A stretch of DNA of 64,000 nucleotides, taken from contig RDEW01000009.1 in NCBI GenBank assembly GCA_011109175.1, forward strand, positions 1,554,315 through 1,618,314, in the 5' to 3' direction. The notes under the pieces were generated by a model that was not told the DNA's origin, did no database searches, and saw nothing but the letters and a program-made list of their open reading frames with translations. Positions 21,181 through 34,978 of the stretch are shown here, in pieces (position 1 is the stretch's first letter; the number at the start of each line of letters is the position of its first letter). A program made the translations under genes and the position numbers. This stretch comes from Dicyema japonicum (taxonomy: Eukaryota > Dicyemida > Rhombozoa > Dicyemidae).

Positions 21181-21585
21181 TACAGTGAATTCCTCTAATT
21201 GGCCACCCTTAAATTGGCCAATTCTCAAATTCGTCACACATTATTAAAAAATTAAAATTTATTTTTCTTTTTCAATTATTTTATTAAAAATAAAAATTTC
21301 AAACTAAAAATGTTACAATATGTTCGAATGCTTCTCCTTGAATACAAGGCTTAATTGTTTCCAAAAACTCGAATTTTCGAGATATAAAGACGAGAATAAT
21401 ACTAAACCGTGCCAAAAAAGTCGATCACAGATTTTCTGATTTATTTAATACTCGAATTTCAAGAAAAACCGTGAATAATATTCTTAATTCCCGAGATTCC
21501 ATATTAAAAACATCTAAAAATTATACTCCAACAAAGACATGCAAATCGTTAAAATTTCAGCAACTTGATACTAACTTTAACTTTA
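21181..21585 (+). mobile_element. pogo/Tigger-like transposon, 5' end
   Basis: TA then CAGTGAATTCCTCTAATTGG starts the terminal repeat, with TTGGCCA motifs inside. Downstream codons such as LNSRDSILKTSK and KSLKFQQLD match the N-terminal transposase of the copy at 13396-15157 (ILKSRD, KFPQLDE). The rest of the element is missing. Confidence 0.7.
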
Positions 21586-21594
21586 ATTACTTTA

Positions 21595-21824
21595 TTAGCA
21601 AGGAAAATTAAAGAGGGAGTTATTTGGCCTTATACCGCAAGTCTTGCAAACGCTTGGCAGGGGAATCTTGATCCCTGCTCTCTTCGATTTTTCAAGAAGC
21701 AAGATAAAACGCTCTTTGTATGCAGTGTAATACCATCCTTCCAGTCCATAAAGGAGTGATGGAATGATCGTACGTGAAAAAATAAAAACATATCCGTTTC
21801 GAGCCTCAATTTCCTCATACACAA
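21595..21824 (-). mobile_element. LINE C-terminal fragment
   Basis: The minus-strand peptide SRTIIPSLLYGLEGWYYTA fits the ILP-LLYG-E-W pattern found after the RT domain of many non-LTR elements. It abuts the broken pogo end, so it may have been inserted there. Confidence 0.45.
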
Positions 21825-22610
21825 TAACGCATGGTGGGCTTACTTCCTTTTGAGTTTAAAATCGCACAATCTGCTCCCGACACAACAAACATCAATGGCG
21901 ACAAACTCACAACAAACCTGATGAAACAATTCTCGGATTCCTTGTCTTTAGATGACACCGATAAAAAATTGATGTTCTAGTCCCTGGTATAGCCCCTTCT
22001 TTCCAGTATAAAGATATCGATTCGAAACCCGAGAGTAACGAAACCGGAGATTTGATGGAATCTAAGGGTATTTTTAATTTGTTTATGTTAGGTGCTTTGT
22101 TAAATGATGCACTAATATCAAAAAACCACAAAATATTGCTGAAAATTTATCAATTAGTGATTTCAAGAATTCTAAAGGATTTCTTACAAGATTCAAAAAA
22201 GACATGGTTTTCGAATGCATAAATTACATGGGGAAATGATAACTGGCAAACATCCTGACATAAGGATTTGAGATCACTTTTAAGAAATTTCCAAACATTA
22301 TAAAGAAGGCGAAATTTACAATATGAACGAGACAGAGTTTTATTATAAACTGATTTTTTTAAATTCCCAAATTGCAAATTTAAGGGACTTTTGTATTTTA
22401 ATTTTCTGGGGGAAAAATAATTTTATTTCCACTGTGTTACTGAACAGGCCGTAGTTTAGTGACCTCTGATCCAACACAGTGATGTTGACTACATTTATTT
22501 ATTTTTAGCAGCTGTAGAAACCCCTTCAAAGAATAATCCAATAGAGTAAGTAAACTAAATCAGTCCTTTTTGGTGCTATTCTGCTACTGCACATCACTTA
22601 AGACCACATA
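21825..22610. other. No recognised feature
   Basis: Short open stretches on the minus strand (22377-22150, 22131-21907) match nothing known to me. Composition resembles the decayed repeats nearby. Confidence 0.4.
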
Positions 22611-22832
22611 CTAAATAAAATTATTCCGAAGACCAAGGGTAAAACCAAACTAACTAACTCCTTGATCCTGACGTGTTCCATCGATTCCAGAACTTGTCTC
22701 CAGGTGGAAAGAATAGTTGGATCTTTTTGATTCCGAGCAGGCATTGGGCGTCTCCTTAGTAAGGTAAATCCAATGACACCATCAGAAGAAGGAAAATAAA
22801 TTTTTAACCAACTAGCCGCATCCCACCACGTG
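22611..22832 (-). repeat. SINE-II
   Basis: Reverse complement of the family at 28713-28932: tail TTATTCCGAAGACCAAGGGT, then TCCTTGATCCTGAC, GGCATTGGGCGTCTCC and a head with GCGGCTAGTTGG. Confidence 0.7.
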
Positions 22833-22979
22833 GCTAATTACACTACTAAGATGTTGGCTAACCTGGTCTCTTTGGCAGACCTCATCCGCTCTGGCTTCTC
22901 GCATAAGTCCAGGCATACTAAAACTTGACATCCACAAGGAATTTGACTCGTTGTAAAGAATATTCTAACTTAGAAATCT

Positions 22980-23790
22980 TCAAAGCAATTTTCTAAAAGA
23001 CTCAAACTCTGGCTTGATAACTTCTATAGCGGTCGGAGGAGACATTTCTGCCATGAATATATAAAATCGTTTCTCTCGTCTTCTATCTAATGATATCCCC
23101 AAAAGTTTTTATTATCTCTTTAACACTTTCTGGCCGACCTCCCTAAACTGGAAGTTGAAAATTATGCTAACTTGTGGCCAACAACGTAATCTTGGCCTCA
23201 CATGCTACAGAAAAGAGAAAATTCTTAACTAAGTGACCTAAGACTGAAATGGAGGAGGTCCTATCCGACATGGACGAGAATCCTGAATGGCTCACCATAA
23301 AGGACATGTTGTTATCTCGTACCTAGATTGGTTTTTAAGGTATTTGTTCATGGCTTCATAGAAGTGACTGTTTTGCAAAGTAGTTGCCCACACCATCTTC
23401 TGTTGTCATCAAATCAAAAATCTTTCAAAGAGGCGGATATAAAGTTGCGGTCAATGACTTTTTTGGTAACTTCCTGGATTGCGGATAGTTTCAAGAAAGA
23501 GGAGCTGTAAATGGCTATTGACCGCAAGTTATTGCGTACGTCAATGCCGATTGTACAAATTACCAATAGACATCGAAAAGGTGCCCAGGGTTTTTTCCGA
23601 GGGGATTTGAGATTATTTTCAAGATCCTCATTCTCGTAAGTGTCACAGTCACCCAATTCTCAGCATGCTTTACGAATGTAAGTTCTTGATCAAACGTCAC
23701 CCCCAGGATGGTTGGTGTGGCCGTAAAAAGGATTGCCACATCGTTAATCGTGGTCTTTTTCTATAATGTTATCTGCAAAATGTATAGAGG
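22980..23790 (-). mobile_element. LINE reverse-transcriptase C-terminal remnant
   Basis: The minus strand reads PTILGVTFDQELTFVKHAEN near 23690-23640, the same block as KILGVTFDTFLTFTKH in LINE-A. Downstream coding is broken by stops. It probably extends from about 23790 to 22980. Confidence 0.6.
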
Positions 23791-23805
23791 ATCACAAATG
23801 ATTTA

Positions 23806-24050
23806 TTTATTTAATAACCCCGAAAAGGGAACACCAAGAAAGGAGTAAACCAACTAATTAAGTGATCCCGATACGCATCAACAGGATCGAGAGGTTTTTC
23901 CTATGTTCCTCCAGAGTACCCACGGCTTTCCTGAATAGACGAAAATAAAACGTGGCGTCATGTGGTTCACCTTTTGTGGTGGCGCTTAGTGTAGAAAAAC
24001 ACAAAAAAAACCATTTGCTCTTCCCCATCCATAGTCCTTATGCCTGGATG
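23806..24050 (-). repeat. SINE-I tail joined to another repeat
   Basis: Begins with TTTATTTAATAACCCCG and CCAACTAATTAAGTGATCCC like SINE-I, then switches to a block with TTGTGGTGGCGCTTAGTG, shared with 8238-8260. This is either a chimeric copy or two insertions. Confidence 0.45.
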
Positions 24051-24193
24051 GTATACCTCAACAAATGATTTTGTAGGTTACTAACCACTATGGTCTACCA
24101 TTGAGAAATATTGACAACATAAAGTTATTTTATTTAAAAAAATAAATATTTAATTGAACTTAAAATAATAATTTAATAAAGCGCTACTTTCAA

Positions 24194-26824
<2,631 letters not shown>

Positions 26825-27216
26825 TTATTCTGATCGTTTCTTTTGTAATTTTTGTAGCATTCCTTACTTTTTTGTTGTTTAATGAATGGTTTTTAAGAAT
26901 TTTAACTTTAGCCTGAAATCATCTTTCGATAGTCACGTGGTTAATTAGTTAGAAGGATGAGGAGATTACGTGCCTCCATCGTTCAACCTGTCTACTTTGT
27001 TTTATGACAGATGAAAGGAAAAGCATTGTCTTCCTTCCTATCAGAATGGTAGAGATGATGGGCTAGGGAAATCCGTAGTTCTGAACAAAGGAAATGTCAG
27101 ATGCACTTAGGATTCAGATTTCGTTCACCACAAAATTGTAATATCATCTGTCAGAAACCGAACCTACATGATGATAGTATGAATCTATGATGCTCAGCAT
27201 CTTGAAATATTGTTAA
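26825..27216. other. Intergenic DNA, no recognised feature
   Basis: AT-rich 3' flank of MCM3. No coding similarity, tRNA or repeat is recognised. Confidence 0.5.
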
Positions 27217-28576
27217 TACAGTAAGTCTCTCAAATCCGTATTTTTTTAAATCCGCCAATTATAACTAATAAATTCTCTAATCCGCCAGATTTTTTAATGA
27301 ATCCGCCATGTCTCTTAATTTTAAACAATTTTTTAAATAACTTATTAACACGTTGTTATTGTTTATTGTTGTTTTCATAAAACGTAATAAAAAAAACAAA
27401 AAATTGTCATTTTAAAGTTGATTGAATCGAATATTGAATTACCGATAAAAATTTCAGAATTTTTTTCCAAAAAATATAATGCCTTATTTTCGTAATTATT
27501 GATGATCTGAGAAGTAAAGAGGATCTGAATATATGTTGAATAACTTACGATCTGGCATTTCTCGCAAAGAATATTTGAAGTTCAGTTTCAGTCATGTTAT
27601 GTCATGTTACAGATAAACGAACACCTTTACTAATTGGGATGTTTAAAAATCCTAAATGTTTTAAAAATTTTATATTAAAAAATATGTCACATATTCTAAT
27701 TCAAAAATCATGGATGATAGCCGAGTTTTTAATCAATTTCTTTTGAAATGAGAAATAGAATTGGGGAAGCATGATAGAAAAATTTTGCTTGTTGTAGATA
27801 AATGTCCTGCACATAAGTGAATTTCATAACATTTACATTAGGTTTTGATTGAATTAAACCAGATTGAAATAATATTTCTATCAGCGAATACAACGTCGTT
27901 TTGCAACCACTGGATCAGGGTATAATCAAATCGTAAAAATGCAATTTCAATTCTTTTAGATTTTCTAATATTATTCAGAAAATTGAAGCTGGGATGAATT
28001 TATTTTCATACAAAAAATTAAACTTAAAAGATGAAATATTATTCACACATTATGCTTGGAACAAGATAGATAGTTTTTAATATTCAAATGCTTCACACAC
28101 GCAAAATGGATTCAAAACATTGAAAATATAAATTATGAAAACCCTGTTATTGAAAATTACGATATTTTCTAGACAAAATGAACATAAGTGATCTTTAGAA
28201 GAGAGACTTTATATCGAAATTAACTACAATGAAAATGAAGAACTTGATTTGAATGATTCGGAGAAAATAGAACAAGTGAAGAACCTCCTGAAGAAAGTCA
28301 GAAAGGTGTAACTATAAGCAGGCTTTTCTAGCCTTAAATAAATTAAAAAATTCTAAAATCAAAAGAATTCCTTAATGTCTATAATCTTGAGTCTATTGAA
28401 AAACTTGGATCTTCGATGATCCGATCTATAAAAAAGAAACAAATCAATACTTACTGATTTTTTGCTTATAATAATTTTTTAATCTACATTATTAATGGAT
28501 AAAAAATAATAGGTCTCTCGAATCCGCCAGATTTTGCCGATCCCCGAAATTGGCGGATTCGAGAGACTTTACTGTA
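27217..28576 (+). mobile_element. pogo/Tigger-like DNA transposon with both terminal repeats
   Basis: Flanked by TA (27217-27218 and 28575-28576). Left end CAGTAAGTCTCTCAAATCCG; right end, reversed, CAGTAAAGTCTCTCGAATCC. Inside each end are AATCCGCCA subrepeats. The plus strand keeps broken transposase pieces: RTPLLIG, KNPKCFKN, KSWM, KILLVVDKCPAHK (second DDE aspartate) and CNHWIRV / LQPLDQGII in shifted frames. Length is 1356 bp without the TA. Many stops show it is dead, yet the termini are well kept. Confidence 0.85.
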
Positions 28577-28712
28577 AAATAAAATTTCAAGAATTTATGT
28601 TTGACCTCAAAATTTTACAACAGGATCTTATTTTATTTAAAAAATTTCTGATTGCATTTTGATATAATTCAGAATCAACTTTTCATTTCTAAGTGATCCC
28701 AAAAAATTTGTC

Positions 28713-28932
28713 CGCGTGGCGCCATGCAGCTAGTTGGTCATAAATTATTTCCCTTCCGATGGCGTTATTGATCCATCTTACTGAGGAGACGCCCAAGGCC
28801 GGCATCAAGAAGATCCAATTATTCTTCCCCGGGTGACAATCTCGTTACCTGGAGACGAGTTCTGAATGATGGAATAAGTCAGGATCAAGGAGTTAGTTTG
28901 GTTACCCTTGGTCTTTGGAATAAATTTAATTT
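28713..28932 (+). repeat. SINE-II, best copy
   Basis: Head GCGTGGCGCCATGCAGCTAG and TTGGTCATAAATTA, middle GAGGAGACGCCCAAGGC, then GTCAGGATCAAGGAGTTAG and tail TTTGGAATAAATTTAA. The head resembles the SINE-I head. 28933-29209 shows nothing further. Confidence 0.7.
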
Positions 28933-29209
28933 AAGTATCATCTCATTCGAGAAGTCATTCTAGACAAAATGCATCTATAATTCGAATCTCCCATATTTGA
29001 TCCTAGTATACCCTTCATTTATTATTTAACGTTTTAAACGTAAGGGATTCTCGTATCCATAAATCTCCGTATTCACAAAAGCCCGGAACGTGAACCGATT
29101 AATAAAAACTATTAGAAAACTAAGACAAAACGGACAATCAAAAGCTGATTTGATTAAAAAATCTCATAAACCAATTTAATTTTAAAAAGTATGAGAACAG
29201 CAAAAATCA

Positions 29210-30741
29210 CTAAAATTCTTGCTTTAGATACTCTGAATAATGGCCCATTACTTGTTCTTTCAGATTAGAGTTAACCAATTTTCTTTTGAGTTGTCCGTCC
29301 CTCACAAATGACCACACAAACAAACCACTCCATATCTTCCAATTGAGAACGAGAGGCTATCATCTGTTTGAGTCTGTTGGCAAACTGCATTGTACTCTCG
29401 TCATCCTAAAATTCAAAAACTTTCCCAACCTTCCTCACACAAGGAGGCAAATACCAAATATCCGCAACCACGCACCAGCTTGTCAAAATTCTGAACACGT
29501 GACTTGTGAAGGTCTCCTTCCCACTGTTCCAGAAAGAATCAGCAAACATGTGCCAGTACAGAATTGAGTAAAACGACTACTTTAATGGCAACGGGGTAGA
29601 CTACACACCGATTTCAAAACTGCCCTTTCTGAACATCATCACGGAAGTGTTGTTAATGCACGTGCCTGGGTTGGCCAAAAAGTTACCTTCAGGGAACATA
29701 AGGATCGGCCACGAGTTTTCCATAGAGATGTGATCTCTGAGAATATCCATCACATTGGTTCGATCGGAGGCACTTGATCTATCGAACCAGATATGCTTGG
29801 CTCCCATTTTGAGGAGGTTCTGAACCATTCCAAACGGTCCCCCTTGCCGTTGGGCAGTCTACGTTATCAAAGACAAAAAACAAGAAGGTAGCAGCAATCA
29901 AGTGACAGGAAAACAACATCGAGAGGAGACGTGTGGTTGGCTACACAGATTCCTTCCTTCGGCCGATTTTGCCTGGAAATAAATCCTCAGAAAACTTGTC
30001 ATGGAAAGTGACGACTGCGGACAAGGAAGAAGAAAAAAGGTAGAAAACAATTCGATGGGCATTATTAGAAACAAAGTCGTGAAATCTTAGCGGAATCAGC
30101 AAAATTCAACCTTGATGGGGGAATCAGATAAATCATGGAGAAGGAGACAATCAAGAAGACCAGTCCAATAAAAAACACAGTCAGCCTAAAAAATTACAAA
30201 TTTGGCAACCTGTATGGAAGGAGAATTAAATATCGGATTAGTAGTCCAATGAACCAAAAAATACGCGTTTGGAGGCTAATAAGAAGAATTACTGGGCAAC
30301 CTTAAATCGTCCTTATAGACCATTGAATTACGAGTTAGCAAATTCCACATTGGAAGTTCTAGACTAAGGATATTCTATACCAGGGGCGTGAAATCGCTGG
30401 ATCACCTCATCGTCCACAATGACCTCGATTCCGTTTCTGCAAAAGTCCATCACGTCCGCTAAAGTAAATTTGCTCTCTTCTTTCCCAAAGAGACTGTTCA
30501 CTCCTCCTGGCTTGGTCAGATTCTTGGCTAATGGTAATTTAAAGGGAGAACAGTTTGATTTAATCATGCTTGCCACGCGTTTCAGGGGTTTTCTGTTTCC
30601 GTCTGCAATCCATCTGCTTATTTTGACAAGGGCCCACACGTAAAGTCTTCCTGGACGTAAATTTATGTCGAAAAGAGCAGTAAGGACTGAGTAAATTAAT
30701 AGAGACAGACAGATAAGCCAATAATAGTAGATTATCGTCAT
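29210..30741 (-). CDS. Glycerol-3-phosphate acyltransferase, GPAT3/GPAT4 type
   Basis: ER membrane enzyme making lysophosphatidic acid from glycerol-3-phosphate and acyl-CoA. Order on the minus strand: N-terminal membrane helix YYYWLICLSLLIYSV; DVMDFCRNGIEVIVDDEV; hydrophobic stretch GLLIRYLILLPYR and TVFFIGLVFLIVSF; acyltransferase block I VANHTSPLDVV (HX4D); block II HIWFDRS; block III MFPEGTCINNTSVMMF; block IV VYPVAIK; then ADSFWNSGK and WYLPPC. About ten introns of 21-25 bp. Removing them leaves 1298 nt, one short of 433 codons; the frame break is near 29600-29609, just before VYPVAIK. The next intron (29559-29580) would have to end in TG instead of AG. Either two real lesions or assembly errors. 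Expected product about 432 aa. Confidence 0.88.
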
Positions 30742-32310
30742 ATCATGAATGCGTGATATTAAGATTGAATTTATTTTATTATTTTTTTATTATTTTTATT
30801 TTATTTAAAAATTAACCAAAAAAACTTTTTTTTAAGGGTATGACTACTTTTACCTAAAGAAAAGTAATTTTTAAAATTTAATTAATACATATTTTAGTGG
30901 AATCATATCTTGGTTATAAAAATTCATTAAATTTTTAAATTTAAAGCTATCAATTTCTAAAAAGTAATATTTCACTTAATCGTTGGAAAATTGGAGAATA
31001 TAGGAACTGGTCAGATACGCGTGCGAGTCACACTTCTCGGGACATTTGATACTGACTCAAGTACGTCAAAAATGAAATGTGGAGAACATTTGGACGACTT
31101 GAGCAAGGTTCTTTACGACCCTGTAAGGTGGAACCGCTTAGTTAGTTTGCTTGTTTCTACCGCCGCACCGATAAAACTGTAGCTATAATGGTTTTACTTA
31201 TGTTGCTCTAATAATAATAGGAACTGGTTCACTGTGAGTCGAGTGAAGTTCATCTAATGTAAAAAATTTCATCATTATTTCAAGACTGGACTGCTTATTG
31301 CTATTTACATGTCACTACTTGACAAACTACTTTTTAATTTCCAATTAGGATAGTGATTAATTGGCCGGAAGGTTGAGCTGATGACGAACACCGTGTACTA
31401 TGACATAACTCTGCTACATTTAACGTCTCCGTCTCATCAGGGTTGACTAATTTTTTCATATCTTCTGCCGATTCTGGATCTATAAAGTCCCTAAGACCTA
31501 TTCTCTCGCATAAGTTGAAGAGCTAAAAGACTTGTCTGAAGGTATTTGCATCATTTTACATCCTCCTGCGCTTATGCCTAATATAACTTGACAGAATTAG
31601 ACGATTTTGAGGTTTAACTTACATTAAAGCAGAAAAATTGTTTTGATTGATGAAACTGATATTCGAAGACAGAAATATATGAATACACCGAAGATTTCCT
31701 GACCCCAAAAAATTTTTAATATTGTGTCGTCCATTGACTTATGCGGCTAACTCGTCTATTTTCAGCCAGATAATTGAGATGTGATAAAGGATTTTGCGGT
31801 AGATTGCGATAATTTTTATCGGATGCAGCATGGTATGGACAAAATTGAAAGTATCATTTATAACTCGAGTTCACCGTCTTCTTCACGACTATTGTCTAAA
31901 AATCAGAGAATAGTTTCTTATTTGGACAAGGGCTACCAAATCACAAAAAAGACAAGAGGAGAAAAATTTATTGAAATCAGGAATCTATCCCTAGTAGTTC
32001 TGATCAAATAGGTAAGTTGGTTTAAATTTCTCCATAGAAGACAGAGCAAACAGATTCAAAAATGTATTTTATTAAATATTTACGTGTGATCAAAATTATC
32101 TGAAATTAAAATTTTCATCGAGAACACTGCTCTTCTTAAGAAATACGCTCAATTAAATCCTTTCTTTTCTATCATTTTTCCTCTCCGTGGTGAGCGATCC
32201 AAATCTGTTTAACAGGGTCAGTGATCTTTATTATTATTAATACAAAATAAAATAAATGGTTAATTAAGTGGCCCTGATTGACCTTATTTACCACTGTAAC
32301 CGTTATAGCA
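30742..32310. other. Intergenic DNA with one small unassigned ORF
   Basis: AT-rich. A 76-codon plus-strand frame at 31781-32011 (FAVDCDNFYRMQHGMDKIES) and a 63-codon frame at 30991-31182 look somewhat like coding sequence but match no family I know and lack supported splice partners. Confidence 0.35.
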
Positions 32311-32314
32311 TGCG

Positions 32315-32565
32315 ACATTTATAACCACAGATACACTGAGAAGGAAATTAATAGTTCCCACTGTCGAAAAAGCAGAGAGATTTTCTAATATTACACACAA
32401 GTAAATAAAGAACCTGGTGAAAAGATAGAAAGATCAAATCTCCCCTGTTGTGGAAATCCAAATCAGTGGGAGAGAAGAGCAAATGATTTTTTTTCTTGCC
32501 ATCCTGTTAGATAGATCACGTGACGCTTCTCTAGTTAAGCGAGGAAAAATAAAGAACAGAGGAAA
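32315..32565 (-). repeat. SINE-I, diverged copy
   Basis: Keeps ACACTGAGAAGGAAATTAATAG, GTGGGAGAGAAGAGCAAATG, a T-run and GATCACGTGACGC in SINE-I order. Confidence 0.55.
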
Positions 32566-32599
32566 ATTTTTTTAAGTTAATAGTTTTTTTATTAATAAA

Positions 32600-32960
32600 A
32601 ACGAAACATAAACTTAAAATTGGAGGGTCGCAGTCTTAACTGCGAGGCTATTTCCCCTCAGGATTGCGAGGAGAAAAGTCAGCATCATTCGCCAAGGAAT
32701 CATTTACTAAGATCGTCCATCTCGTGAAAATCTGACCTCAAGTTGATTCAGTGATTCCACTGTCGAGGGTCCTATATCACCGGAAGTCTCCACAACGAGT
32801 GGAATAAACTGCATTCCATTGGGTAGATTAAAAAGATACAGAGTGGAATTCATGAGTCGTCTAAGGAATCGGATTTCTAACGAACAGGAGATCTCCGTGA
32901 CGCAGTCAGGGGCCGTCGTATAGTCCTAGGCTGACTGTTTATTTTATTGTAATAAAAATT
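32600..32960 (-). mobile_element. LINE C-terminal remnant (family C)
   Basis: The minus strand reads YLFNLPNGMQFIPLVVETSG then FLLAILRGNSLAVKTATL. The F-P-VVET-G plus AI-RGN order is one I recall from C-termini of RT proteins with a C-terminal nuclease-like region. Two in-frame stops lie between the blocks. Confidence 0.5.
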
Positions 32961-33189
32961 TACAGAGAGACCGCACAATTAAAACTTCATATTAGAAATA
33001 TCCTTGAGTTGATATAACAACACAAAACTGTTTACTTAATCTTAATTTTCATATTTCTCGTCTATGGAAGATGTCATTGTTAGGATGATTCCGAAACAGG
33101 GAAAATCGAAGAGAGATACATAAAGCACATACATATTAGCCTCATCCGTTCAATTTCAAAAATCATTGAATAGATTGTATACAGAATAT

Positions 33190-33620
33190 AGCATAAAAAT
33201 GTGGAGGATGGCAATTTTCTATTGCACAATAGTGGGATTTCTGCCCAGGGAGGTCCTGCGCAGATTACTCTTCTAGCTAAATTCAAAAATTGTAAAGATT
33301 TGTCTCGATATTTTGTGCGGTTCGAAGTTCTTTTGGCTCAGATGTCTCATACGCTATTTATTCTTTTAGATAAGAAATATTTTATCCAGAAAAGTTTTTT
33401 GTCAAGATGGAAGCAATTATCCCTAATGCTGAGTCCACAAGGCTCGGTTTGAGTCCAATTCTGTTCAATGTATTCAAGGTAAGTTTTCCTTTTCCAAAAA
33501 GTGTCAATAATGGAGTAATCAATGAGGACGACAACGATCACATCTATAAAGTCAGTCCACCTATAAAAGACTTAAGGAGTATATAGGCATGATTGAGGAA
33601 TGGTGAGGCTAAAGTTGGTC
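33190..33620 (+). mobile_element. LINE reverse-transcriptase fragment
   Basis: Frames join at LSPQGSV and LSPILFNVFK around 33428-33478, the RT motif before YADD. The frame is shifted inside the motif, so the element is dead. Confidence 0.55.
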
Positions 33621-33825
33621 AAAAATTATTTTTCTACTCTCCGATGGCGTCAATGGATCCATCTTACTGAGGAGACGCCCAATGCCTGGCCGGCTTCAAA
33701 AAGATCCAACTATTCTTTTCCCTGAGGGGACAATGTCGTTACCTGGAAACAAATTGTGGAACGCTGGAACGAGTCAGGATCAAGGAGTTAGTTAGTTTGG
33801 TTATCCTTGGTCATAAATTTAATCT
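33603..33825 (+). repeat. SINE-II, head-truncated
   Basis: Shares TCTTACTGAGGAGACGCCCA, GTTACCTGG and GTCAGGATCAAGGAGTTAG with 28713-28932. 33826-34189 contains only A-rich and unassigned sequence. Confidence 0.65.
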
Positions 33826-34189
33826 TTGGCTACGAAAGATGATTCATTTCCTAAAAAAAAATAAAAAAAAATTGAAAAAACAAGTAGAGTAGTGGCAATA
33901 AAAATGGCTAAGGAATTTGTAAGAACAATTATCCAGTTCAATTCGGGACACAGTGGAGAAAGGATCGATGACTACAAAAAAATCCACAAATTATTAAATT
34001 GATTGTATTTCATTTGAATCATTCCCCTAATTCCGCAATTATATGCCAAATTATTGATGCTATTTGCTAAGTTAATGTTGAAAGAAGAAATTTCTATTTA
34101 TAGGGTTTCCCGATCAATAGCATAACTTCTAATCATTAACATTGGGATAGGGGTAAATATATTTTTGATAAAAGAACATCTTAAAACTC

Positions 34190-34760
34190 ATAATGAGGTC
34201 GGATTTTCAGTATCCTAAAGATCAAGAAAAGGAAGAGCTATTTCAGGATATTCTACCTATATTCCTACAGGGGCCATCAGTACCAGAAATTACATCAATG
34301 AATAATGTCGATCATTGTGATTAATTTTTCTGGAATCCTTAAAAATCTTTGTTATGAAGTGGGAATTGAATACCCGATATCTTTGATAATGACTGTATTC
34401 ATTATTTCACGGACAATCTCCACGTTCCATTACCCCTTACTCGCCATTTCTCAATCCAATCGAGAATTTATTCAGTGTTTCCAGGGAGGTATTGAAGATG
34501 AGAAAACTAAAAAAAAGTTTGTTTTACCCTTAAAAATTTAGTAACGCTATTGGTCGGAAACCCTTTATTCATTTAAGATTCTACTCCTTATATGATTTCC
34601 GAAGGATAAATATTAAAATAATTGCATTCAAATCCTTTTCATGTTACCTGTGTCGCATATTTGTAAAACAATTGTGTTTTCTGAATTAAATTTCATTACC
34701 CAGAGGAAATTTTTACAAGATGTTATTGGAGGACTATAAAAGCAGCAGTTACATCACGGT
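34190..34760 (+). mobile_element. Tc1/IS630-like transposase remnant
   Basis: Reading across frames gives PYSPFLNPIENLFSV near 34430-34490, the catalytic-domain block of Tc1/mariner/IS630 transposases, preceded by a FDND segment. Frames are broken; terminal repeats were not found. Confidence 0.6.
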
Positions 34761-34978
34761 GGAGTGAAGCAATTCGTCGACATAAGAAAGTAAAAGTGTT
34801 CTATTTTATCGGTAAGTTTGGTAGATGAAGGTTAAATAAAGTCGGAGAGAAGACCGAGTCCTGATAAACGCCCATAGTAATGCATAAGTAAGCTAACATT
34901 ATCTTGGAAGGTCAGATTGATTGAAATAGTTGAAAACCAAATTATATTTACTTAAAAAATATTTTTAAAAAAACTCTA

